Part shown: positions 8,287-14,022 of the stretch, in pieces
Numbering within the stretch: position 1 is the first letter of the stretch
How the letters are laid out: each line of letters starts with the position of its first letter
From: FW021-bin31 sp964478125
GTDB lineage: Bacteria > Bacteroidota > Bacteroidia > Chitinophagales > Chitinophagaceae
DNA length: 21,989 bases
Direction of reading: 5' to 3'
Assembly (NCBI GenBank): GCA_964478125.1
Contig: CAYZGR010000052.1
Span: forward strand, 1 to 21,989
Program-made: the position numbers and the translations under genes
Notes under the pieces: generated by a model
What the model was told of the DNA's origin: nothing
Databases searched by the model: none
The model's input: the letters and a program-made list of their open reading frames with translations, nothing else

Positions 8287-8847
8287 ATGAAGAAAATACA
8301 GTTACTTATATCGTTTTATTATATGAGNNNNNNNNNNNNNNNNNNNNNNNNNNNNNNNNNNNNNNNNNNNNNNNNNNNNNNNNNNNNNNNNNNNNNNNNN
8401 NNNNNNNNNNNNNNNNNNNNNNNNNNNAAACGGGTGCGCATACACGGTAAGGATTATGGCCCCGGGAATTATAAAATAGGTATTGGCAAAATAGAACGGT
8501 ACAATAATAATCCACTCTCTATTTTTAAAGAATACCACTATAATCCTACAAATGTGGAAATGGAACGGGCACGTAAGGTAGTATATGAGGAGTATGAAGC
8601 GTTTAATATGATAGAACGATTTTATAAGGGTACCGAAACACCGGCCGAAGGGATTGCTCCGCTTAAAAAGTATGAACCGGTTACCGGTGTTGGTGATGCG
8701 GCTTATTGGGATAACCTGGGTGGCGGTCTGGATGTGTTAGTCGGTCATGTGAAATTTCAGGTGGTTGTAGATATCAGCGATGATGTAAAAGAAAATCAGC
8801 ATGTTGCTGAAAAACTTGTATATGAGATCCTTATGCAAAGTAGTTAA
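8287..8847 (+). CDS. probable exported protein of unknown function, interrupted by an assembly gap
   Basis: The ATG at 8287 opens a signal-peptide-like start (MKKIQLLISFYYM), cut after 41 bases by 100 N. After the gap an open frame runs from 8428 to the stop at 8847 and gives about 139 residues, including GKDYGPGNYKIGIGKIERYNNN, PVTGVGDAAYWDNLGGGLDVLVGHVKFQVVV and an amphipathic C-terminal helix. I do not recognise the family with confidence. The GxGDxAYW...LxVLxGxxxFQV pattern resembles small periplasmic or lipoproteins of Bacteroidota, but that is an impression. The two halves happen to be in frame across 100 N, but the true gap length is unknown, so it is not certain that they are one gene. 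The OmpA-type gene follows 98 bases downstream. Confidence 0.6.
   Translation: MKKIQLLISFYYMXXXXXXXXXXXXXXXXXXXXXXXXXXXXXXXXXXKRVRIHGKDYGPGNYKIGIGKIERYNNNPLSIFKEYHYNPTNVEMERARKVVYEEYEAFNMIERFYKGTETPAEGIAPLKKYEPVTGVGDAAYWDNLGGGLDVLVGHVKFQVVVDISDDVKENQHVAEKLVYEILMQSS
8328..8427. other. assembly gap (100 N)
   Basis: Exactly 100 unknown bases, the conventional placeholder for a scaffold gap of unknown size. It interrupts the small exported protein gene a few codons after its start. Any count of residues or reading frame across it is unreliable, and additional genes could be missing here. Confidence 0.98.
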
Positions 8848-8855
8848 AAATAAGG

Positions 8856-8877
8856 ACGAATAGTTATTTATATTCGT
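8856..8877 (+). terminator. weak AT-rich hairpin, possible terminator
   Basis: ACGAATA (8856-8862) and TATTCGT (8871-8877) are perfect 7-base inverted arms around an 8-base loop, just after the stop of the gap-interrupted gene and followed by TTTAA. The stem is AT-rich and the T-run short, so termination would be weak. It could also be an operator for the OmpA-type gene that begins at 8946. Confidence 0.3.
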
Positions 8878-8945
8878 TTAATACATATTTGAACAATATC
8901 TATTCCTCTTAAACATATAAAAATACTCGACAAATTTTTTAGGCC

Positions 8946-10211
8946 ATGAAGCGTATCCTGTTATTAAGCGGTTTTTTATTTCTCGCATTGATCGTGACCA
9001 ATGATGTAAATGCCCAGTTTCTGAAGAAGCTAAAAAAAGAAGTATCCAAACGGGTGGAGAATAAAGTCATACGGGATGCGGGACGGGGATCGGAAAAAAT
9101 AGTAGACAGGGCAGAAAAAGAAGCGGGGGCAATAATTTCCAGCGGAAACGAAAAAAGTAATGATCAGGCCTCATCCGTTTATTCCAATAATGAAGAGGAA
9201 AGAGCGCATGCCGTTAGCGGGAAAAGCAATGGGCAGAGAAGCAATCCAAGTATTCCTGTCGGGCCCGGTAGAAATGTGAATGTCAATTATGATTTTGAAC
9301 CCGGAGAACAGACCATTTTTGATATTGACTTTACTAAAGAACAACTTGGAAATTTTCCACGGAGATTGGAGTTTATAAGCGGTAACCTTGCCGTTGTAGA
9401 ATGGAATGGGGAACGTTTTGGCCGGGTGCAGGGAAGAACACAATTTGCTATTCCGTTACCAGAAGATCTTCCCGATAAATTTACGATACAATTGAGATTA
9501 TATGATACCTATTGGCTGGGTTATGTCCATTTAACGACCACAAAAAAAGTAGAGAAAGGGGAAGCTTATTTCGCATTATATGATAGACATGGAGTAGGAG
9601 TTGTAACAAAGGATGGACCTGCTTCTACCGGAGACCATAAAGCGATAGAAAAGAAAGCGGTGCCTATCGAAATTATGGTAGATGGTACGTATGCAAAAAT
9701 GTATGTGGATGGAAACCGGGTAGCCAATATTCCTCAAGTCAACATTAAACGTACCGATAAACTTTATTTTACTTTTGAGGTAAGTAGAGATAAGCCTGAA
9801 GAATTTGGTTATATAACTGATATCCGTGTGGCCGGAGGTGGAAAAACACTCTATCAGAAGCTGGAAGCAGAAGGACGTGTAGCTATTCATGATATTCATT
9901 TTGCCACCGGTAAGGCCGATATCCTGCCTGAATCCGCGGAAAGCATCAAGGCCGTAGCTGATGTGCTCAAGGAGCATGCCGATATCCGCCTGCTCATAGA
10001 AGGACATACGGACAATACGGGCAATTTTGATAAGAATATGGAGCTTTCAAAAGAGCGCGCGGCAGCAGTGAAGATTTATCTCATGGATAAGTTTGGGATT
10101 GCGGACAACCGCCTTAAGACCATGGGCCGGGGACAAACGAGCCCGGTTGCTTCCAATAATACCGAAGAAGGCCGTGCTCAAAATCGCAGAGTAGAAATTG
10201 TAAAAATGTAA
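8946..10211 (+). CDS. OmpA-family peptidoglycan-binding outer membrane protein
   Basis: A 421-residue exported protein. A signal peptide ends near residue 24 (NDVNAQ). A basic, helical segment follows (FLKKLKKEVSKRVENKV, about 25-41), then a low-complexity linker. Residues about 115-300 form a beta-rich domain with the look of a concanavalin-like jelly roll (FDIDFTKEQLGNFPRRLEF, IEIMVDGTYAKMYVDGNRV). The C-terminal OmpA domain runs from about 312 to 420, with IHFATGKADILPES, GHTDNTG and LSKERAAAV. Asp356 and Arg371 have the 15-residue spacing of the two E. coli OmpA residues that hold diaminopimelate, so peptidoglycan binding is expected. No beta-barrel is evident. The DUF4412-like gene follows 23 bases later, and both proteins share a similar N-terminal helical segment, so they are probably co-expressed. 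Confidence 0.92.
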   Translation: MKRILLLSGFLFLALIVTNDVNAQFLKKLKKEVSKRVENKVIRDAGRGSEKIVDRAEKEAGAIISSGNEKSNDQASSVYSNNEEERAHAVSGKSNGQRSNPSIPVGPGRNVNVNYDFEPGEQTIFDIDFTKEQLGNFPRRLEFISGNLAVVEWNGERFGRVQGRTQFAIPLPEDLPDKFTIQLRLYDTYWLGYVHLTTTKKVEKGEAYFALYDRHGVGVVTKDGPASTGDHKAIEKKAVPIEIMVDGTYAKMYVDGNRVANIPQVNIKRTDKLYFTFEVSRDKPEEFGYITDIRVAGGGKTLYQKLEAEGRVAIHDIHFATGKADILPESAESIKAVADVLKEHADIRLLIEGHTDNTGNFDKNMELSKERAAAVKIYLMDKFGIADNRLKTMGRGQTSPVASNNTEEGRAQNRRVEIVKM

Positions 10212-10234
10212 CTTAATCCCAGAATCATTATTTT

Positions 10235-11071
10235 ATGAAACGTTCTTTAAATATCGTTGGCTTTTTGCTCTTTATATTGGCGTTAAGTTCAGAGGTAAAT
10301 GCGCAGTTGTTTAAGAAGCTGTCGGATAAAGTATCGGGTAAGATAGGAAATGTTTCGACGCATGAAAGAGCAAATACGCAAGAGGAGGTCGGGTCCCTTC
10401 CTATGGATTATAGATTGGCTGTAACAGGATCAGGTCCGGATATACATCTCCAATATCACATGCAAATGGACACAAAAACCCGTACCGATTATCAAATGGA
10501 TATCACTATGGAAATGTATGTATCTCCCGGCAAAGGAGGACGTTCCGAGATCAATATGGAGATGCCGGTTATTGGACCGATCCGTATGGCCACTCTTTCT
10601 GACTTCCGTCACCCGGATCAGGTTATCTTGCTGAACGAGAGAAAAAAGCAGTATTTCATTCTTAACTTTAGTGATAAAAAGGAAACAGTGAAAGAGAATT
10701 TTAAGGTGACTCATATGGGTCAGGATATTTTACATGGCTTATCTTGCATTCATGGGAAAGCAACAGGCCCCGACGGACAAACCTTTGAATTTTGGACTAC
10801 CAGAGATATTCCCGGATACGAGGCCCTGCTGGAGGTGTATAGTAAGAGTGGAGAAATGGGTTCGGATCAGTTATGGAAGTCGATGAAAGAGTCCGGAACG
10901 GCAGGTCTTTTGGTAAAATTGTTGGTTCCGAATTCAAGAGGGAACAGCACGATGGAACTGACAAGGATCGAACGAACAACGGTACCGGCTTCTCTGATCG
11001 AGATCCCCTCTGATTACAAGGAATCTAATGGAGGATGGGTAAAAAGATTTCAAAAACAATTGAATAAGTAG
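10235..11071 (+). CDS. exported DUF4412-like protein
   Basis: A 278-residue protein with a signal peptide (to about residue 23, EVNAQ). A short basic helix (LFKKLSDKVSGKIG) resembles the same region of the preceding OmpA-type protein. The rest, from about residue 55, is beta-rich: repeated Met-rich strands (HLQYHMQMDTKTRTDYQMDITMEMYV), a segment about ion or redox-neutral text DFRHPDQVILLNERKKQYFILNF, then ILHGLSCIHGKAT, FEFWTTRDIPGYEALLEVY and TTVPASLIEIPSDYKE. This order fits the DUF4412 family of Bacteroidota, whose members are periplasmic or outer-membrane-associated and of unknown function; the family call comes from memory of its pattern. It lies 23 bases after the OmpA-type gene and converges with the barstar gene 35 bases away. 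Confidence 0.8.
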   Translation: MKRSLNIVGFLLFILALSSEVNAQLFKKLSDKVSGKIGNVSTHERANTQEEVGSLPMDYRLAVTGSGPDIHLQYHMQMDTKTRTDYQMDITMEMYVSPGKGGRSEINMEMPVIGPIRMATLSDFRHPDQVILLNERKKQYFILNFSDKKETVKENFKVTHMGQDILHGLSCIHGKATGPDGQTFEFWTTRDIPGYEALLEVYSKSGEMGSDQLWKSMKESGTAGLLVKLLVPNSRGNSTMELTRIERTTVPASLIEIPSDYKESNGGWVKRFQKQLNK

Positions 11072-11106
11072 GGAATAATAAAGACAGATGAATTAATAGA
11101 TGTTTT

Positions 11107-11379
11107 TTATTCTTGTAAAGAATATGAAAAAGAAAATTCCTCTGTATGAGTAGCGGCTTCTTTAAATGTAGAGAGGAAAGAGCTGAACTCTTTTTGTTGT
11201 TCCCGGCTCATATTCGCTAAATGGAGGTGCAATGGCATTTCTATATCTCCCGTAAGGCTGTCATAAAGGGCATCCAGATTATTGCCAAACCATGGCGGAA
11301 GGTTTAATTTTGTTCTCAATTCGTTATAAAGGTCGTCTCTATTATGAATATGGGAAAAATCTAAGGTTAATTCTTTCAT
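11107..11379 (-). CDS. barstar-family ribonuclease inhibitor
   Basis: A 90-residue cytoplasmic protein of barstar length. The core matches barstar closely: LNLPPWFGNNLDALYDSLTGDIEMPL lines up with the barstar helix that plugs the barnase active site. Asp36 and Asp40 correspond to barstar Asp35 and Asp39, the main contacts to the enzyme's catalytic His and Arg residues. Barstar Trp38 and Cys40 are replaced by Tyr and Ser, and Trp44 by Asp. The gene starts nine bases after the stop of the barnase-type ribonuclease on the same strand, the usual toxin-then-inhibitor order, so it presumably protects the cell from ribonuclease that has not left the cytoplasm. The family call is strong; binding to this particular ribonuclease is inferred from linkage. 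Confidence 0.93.
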   Translation of the reverse strand: MKELTLDFSHIHNRDDLYNELRTKLNLPPWFGNNLDALYDSLTGDIEMPLHLHLANMSREQQKEFSSFLSTFKEAATHTEEFSFSYSLQE

Positions 11380-11388
11380 CAGGAGTTG

Positions 11389-11886
11389 TTATTTCTGTTG
11401 GAAGGATTTGTAATGATTCTTAGTGACGAATATTAAACCGTCATTGCTGAATACTACGCGTTCGGATCCCCGCCTGCCGCAATGGTAATTGATATCTGCT
11501 TCATAATATTTTCTCCCTTTCCTTCCGGGCAGCTCTCCCTCCCGATTCCCAAAATAGTCTCCCCCTATGGCTTTTCCGGGCAATACTTTGCAAAGGTTTC
11601 CTTTATGGGGTATCCAGCCCTTCTTCCTGGCCATGGATTTGGTAATATAATATCCGGGTAAATGTTGATGGGCTTTAAGATAGGAGACGACCACTTTTTC
11701 ATCAGTTAATTCCGCGATAGATCGTTTTTGATTTTTATCGGGCGGATCGTTTGGCCGGCCGGTAACCCGGACAGTGGAGGTGCTCGCTTTCATCCTGTGG
11801 GAAAGGTATTTAGTTCCTGCGAAAACAGCGAGAGCCACTGCTATTAGAAGAATAAACCTATTGCGTTTTAAATGTTTTTTAGCCAT
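11389..11886 (-). CDS. barnase-family guanyl-preferring ribonuclease with membrane or export segment
   Basis: A 165-residue protein. Residues 1-30 hold a basic start and one hydrophobic helix (FILLIAVALAVFAGTKYL), either a signal peptide or an N-terminal anchor. A linker runs to about 56. The rest aligns without gaps to mature barnase with a constant offset of 56, for example HLPGYYITKS, GWIPHKGNL, GGDYFGNREGELPG and YYEADINY. Catalytic and binding residues are all present: Lys83 (barnase 27), Arg115 (59), Glu129 (73), Arg139 (83), Arg143 (87) and His158 (102). The only two cysteines, Cys99 and Cys136, fall at barnase positions 43 and 80 and could form a disulfide outside the cytoplasm. Barnase Trp94 is Gly. 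The barstar gene follows after nine bases. An RNase acting outside the cytoplasm is expected; its target, nutritional or antagonistic, is unknown. Confidence 0.95.
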   Translation of the reverse strand: MAKKHLKRNRFILLIAVALAVFAGTKYLSHRMKASTSTVRVTGRPNDPPDKNQKRSIAELTDEKVVVSYLKAHQHLPGYYITKSMARKKGWIPHKGNLCKVLPGKAIGGDYFGNREGELPGRKGRKYYEADINYHCGRRGSERVVFSNDGLIFVTKNHYKSFQQK

Positions 11887-11951
11887 GAATGATATAATTT
11901 ACACGAATAACAGGCTTTATTTTTCCTCTTATTGTTGCCGGTCTGTTTCTC

Positions 11952-12716
11952 TTACCTGTTCTGTTCCTCCACTTTCTGTTCGCTCCAGGGAGCCTCTTCC
12001 TGTTTCGTTTTTTCCTCCAGCTCACGCGCTTTGGTAAGGGCGCTGGCCACCAGGCCGGCGGGGATGGTAACAATTCCTACGCCCAGCATTAAAATAAAAA
12101 AGGTAAATATTTTTCCTCCGGTTGTAATGGGATACACATCGCCGTATCCCACAGTGGTAAGGGTAACGATAGACCACCAGCCGCTGGCGAAGATCGAGGA
12201 AAACACCTCCGGTTGCGCTTCATTCTCAAAATAATAAATACCTGCTGATGCTAGAAACAGGAAGATACCGGTAACTATCAGAAAAAGTATAATTTCTTCT
12301 TTTACAAGTTTTGCGGCAATGTGAAACCGGTTTAAAGCTTTATTATATCTGATTAATTTGAATGCTCTGAAGATTCTAAAGATCCTGAATGCTCTTAGCG
12401 ACAACAACTGAGCCGAAGCAGTAAAATAAAACGGGGCTATTGCAATCAGATCGATGATCCCATAGAAACTGAAAATATATTTAAAAGGTCTTTTGGCCGC
12501 GTAAACTCTGAGAATATATTCGATTGTAAAGATCATTACCGAGATGAACTCTATCCGGTTTAGGATGAGTTTTGTCCTTTCGGAGTTGTGGGGAAGTGTG
12601 CTAATGGCGTATGCGGCTAAAGAAATGAAGATCATAATCTGGATAAAATAATCAAATATCCGTCCCCATTTAGTAGTATGATCCTCAATAATATTGCGCA
12701 AGCTTTCCCTGCTCAT
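11952..12716 (-). CDS. voltage-gated-type potassium channel (six transmembrane segments)
   Basis: A 254-residue inner-membrane ion channel. The voltage-sensor part covers about residues 20-125: S1 (YFIQIMIFISLAAYAI), S2 (ISVMIFTIEYILRVYAA), S3 (FYGIIDLIAIAPFYF) and S4 with a basic residue every third position, Arg108, Arg111, Arg114, Arg117 and Lys120. S5 is at about 140-162. The pore helix and selectivity filter TLTTVGYGD follow (filter TVGYGD at 188-193), then S6 (IFTFFILMLGVGIVTIPAGLVAS). A short charged, possibly coiled tail ends the protein. No cytoplasmic RCK or cyclic-nucleotide domain is visible. The regular S4 charges suggest real voltage gating. It lies 17 bases after the helix-hairpin-helix gene and 65 bases before the ribonuclease gene on the same strand; no functional link is evident. 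Confidence 0.95.
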   Translation of the reverse strand: MSRESLRNIIEDHTTKWGRIFDYFIQIMIFISLAAYAISTLPHNSERTKLILNRIEFISVMIFTIEYILRVYAAKRPFKYIFSFYGIIDLIAIAPFYFTASAQLLSLRAFRIFRIFRAFKLIRYNKALNRFHIAAKLVKEEIILFLIVTGIFLFLASAGIYYFENEAQPEVFSSIFASGWWSIVTLTTVGYGDVYPITTGGKIFTFFILMLGVGIVTIPAGLVASALTKARELEEKTKQEEAPWSEQKVEEQNR

Positions 12717-12733
12717 TAATTTTTTATACGAAT

Positions 12734-13021
12734 TTATAATTTATCCGGAGTTTTTTCTTTCCAGTTCCACCATTTCAACTTTTCTTTTTCTTGTATATCC
12801 AATGGTGTTTCTGCAAAATATACGGCACAACGAAAAACATACAGTAAACATCTGTCCTGTATGCATCCGACGAATTGGTTGGATGCTTCATAAAGTTGTT
12901 CCGGATCTTTTCCCCGTAGGTCGTGAACGTGCCTGATACCTATGTGATACAGATCTTCTGCTATGGATTTCCCTATCCCGGGAATGGTGGTCAATTCTTT
13001 TATGAATGATGGTGGAATCAT
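12734..13021 (-). CDS. helix-hairpin-helix protein, Cdd1 ('pathogenicity locus')-like
   Basis: A small protein of 95 residues with the pattern of the Cdd1 family: a helix-hairpin-helix motif LTTIPGIGKSIAEDLYHIGI at about residues 10-29, then VHDLRGKDPEQLYE and CIQDRCLLYVFRCAVYFAET. HhH motifs of this sort usually bind DNA backbone non-specifically; the function of the family is unknown, and the family name comes from its genomic location in other bacteria. The ATG at 13021 is chosen. A longer form starting with TTG at 13072 would overlap the minus-strand -7 box at 13070-13077 and adds residues absent from the motif core. Downstream on the same strand is the potassium channel gene, 17 bases away. 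Confidence 0.85.
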   Translation of the reverse strand: MIPPSFIKELTTIPGIGKSIAEDLYHIGIRHVHDLRGKDPEQLYEASNQFVGCIQDRCLLYVFRCAVYFAETPLDIQEKEKLKWWNWKEKTPDKL

Positions 13022-13069
13022 TACGATGCTCTTCAATGAAAGACCGGGAATAATATCCGGGTCTAAAAC

Positions 13070-13077
13070 CAAAAATA
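13070..13077 (-). promoter_or_regulatory. -7 promoter box (TAnnTTTG type) for the HhH gene
   Basis: The minus strand reads TATTTTTG, an exact match to the Bacteroidota -7 consensus TAnnTTTG, about 49 bases upstream of the ATG at 13021. No clear -33 TTG element at 19-21 bases was found, so the call rests on the -7 box and position only. Confidence 0.45.
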
Positions 13078-13085
13078 AATAAATT

Positions 13086-13106
13086 TTGCTAAAATGATCT
13101 TAGCAA
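13086..13106. promoter_or_regulatory. inverted repeat, possible operator
   Basis: TTGCTAA (13086-13092) and TTAGCAA (13100-13106) form perfect 7-base arms around a 7-base centre. The site lies just upstream of the minus-strand -7 box at 13070-13077, a suitable place for a regulator of the HhH-channel transcript. No related copy was noticed elsewhere in the window. Confidence 0.35.
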
Positions 13107-13290
13107 TTACTGCTATAGAAGCTTTTACCTTCTCTTTCCTGATCATTCGTATGTTTTTATTGTAATCATAGAAGTTGGATCTGACGAGAGCGGCTATGAT
13201 TGATCCTGGAAGTCTTCGCTATGGACCGTAGTTTCGGGAAGCGTCCTGCTCCTGACGAATTTTTGGAGGAAATGTTGGTTTTTTCAAAAT

Positions 13291-13298
13291 TAATTTTG
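13291..13298 (+). promoter_or_regulatory. -7 promoter box (TAnnTTTG type) for tetR
   Basis: TAATTTTG matches the Bacteroidota -7 consensus exactly. Transcription would begin a few bases downstream, inside the palindromic operator at 13302-13318, which fits direct repression. A convincing -33 TTG at standard spacing was not seen. Confidence 0.5.
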
Positions 13299-13301
13299 TG
13301 G

Positions 13302-13318
13302 AATTAACACTGTTAATT
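13302..13318. promoter_or_regulatory. TetR-type operator, copy 1 (17-bp palindrome)
   Basis: AATTAACACTGTTAATT is a perfect palindrome about one central base. It directly follows the -7 box of tetR and precedes the tetR ATG at 13343. The reverse complement of this site matches the second copy before the TolC-like gene over 16 contiguous bases, which marks both as binding sites of the same regulator, most likely the TetR protein encoded between them. Confidence 0.75.
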
Positions 13319-13342
13319 ACCTTTGTCCCCGAAAATGAAAAC

Positions 13343-13990
13343 ATGACCGGAAAGCTAAAACACGGAGAGACTTCAAAGCAGAGCATTCTGCATGCCGCCA
13401 AAACCCTCTTTTTGAAACAGGGCTATAAGGCCACCTCTATCCGGAAAATAGCCTCTGAAATGGGGATCAGTCCGACAACCATCTACCTTTATTATAGAGA
13501 TAAAGCCGAGATCATGCATGCCCTGCACCAGGAAGGCTTTAAAATGTTATCGGGGAAATTTCAAACCCTGCGGAACGTGGGAGATCCCTTTGAACGGTTA
13601 AAGGCCATGGGGCGCTGCTACATCAATTTTGCAATGGATAATCCTGATTTTTATGAGATCATGTTCATCATGAAAGAGCCCCTGAAGCATCTCGGGGAGG
13701 GGCAGAGCGTTCAGCCTGGTTGTCCGGATCCGGGCTGGGGAGAGGGAGAAGCTACTTTTCAGACCTTGATTACCACGGTAGCGGACTGCCAGGAGGCAGG
13801 TTATTTTAAAGGATACGATACCCGGGTACTGGCTTTATTAATTTGGGCCAATATGCATGGCCTCTGTGCCCTTCAAAACAACGGCCACCTGGAACTGCTG
13901 GCCAATAAAACCATTGGAGAAGATACGGATGTATCAAAAGTTTTGCAGCACAGTTTTGACCTTTATGCCCGTATTTTGAATAAAATTTAA
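13343..13990 (+). CDS. TetR-family transcriptional regulator of the RND efflux operon
   Basis: A 215-residue repressor-type regulator. The N-terminal helix-turn-helix covers about residues 10-57 (SKQSILHAAKTLFLKQGYKATSIRKIASEMGISPTTIYLYYRDKAEI), which is the complete TetR signature. The C-terminal ligand-binding domain contains LLIWANMHGLCAL, resembling the WHG-type TetR C-terminal domain. The ATG at 13343 is preferred, because an earlier in-frame TTG at 13298 overlaps the promoter -7 box. The gene is followed after 32 bases by the TolC-like, adaptor and pump genes on the same strand. Matching palindromes before tetR and before the TolC-like gene suggest that it represses both itself and the pump, released by a pump substrate. 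The inducer cannot be inferred. Confidence 0.94.
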   Translation: MTGKLKHGETSKQSILHAAKTLFLKQGYKATSIRKIASEMGISPTTIYLYYRDKAEIMHALHQEGFKMLSGKFQTLRNVGDPFERLKAMGRCYINFAMDNPDFYEIMFIMKEPLKHLGEGQSVQPGCPDPGWGEGEATFQTLITTVADCQEAGYFKGYDTRVLALLIWANMHGLCALQNNGHLELLANKTIGEDTDVSKVLQHSFDLYARILNKI

Positions 13991-14006
13991 TTTTTTTACA
14001 TCCATT

Positions 14007-14021
14007 ATTAACAGTGTTAAT
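14007..14021. promoter_or_regulatory. TetR-type operator, copy 2 (15-bp palindrome)
   Basis: ATTAACAGTGTTAAT is a perfect palindrome about one central base, ending one base before the ATG of the TolC-like gene at 14023. It shares the half-site ATTAACA with operator copy 1. Its place in the translation initiation region suggests either a second promoter just upstream or a roadblock to transcription coming from tetR. Confidence 0.75.
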
Positions 14022-14022
14022 T

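Larger units (their letters stand above)
13022..13342. other. divergent intergenic region between the HhH gene and tetR
   Basis: About 320 bases without a credible gene. It holds a minus-strand -7 box, an inverted repeat (13086-13106), a plus-strand -7 box and a TetR-type operator near its right end. The middle stretch, about 13110-13260, shows no feature I can support. Confidence 0.7.

Noticed and set aside
11107..11886. Barnase-barstar pair as part of a contact-dependent or type VI delivery system
   Set aside because: No Rhs, filamentous haemagglutinin, PAAR, VgrG or type IX C-terminal sorting domain is visible; the RNase is a small stand-alone protein.
13022..13072. Upstream TTG start adding 17 residues to the HhH protein
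   Set aside because: It coincides with the minus-strand -7 box at 13070-13077, and the family core begins after the ATG at 13021.
13298..13342. Upstream TTG start adding 15 residues to the TetR protein
   Set aside because: It overlaps the exact -7 box and the operator, so the transcript would begin after it.
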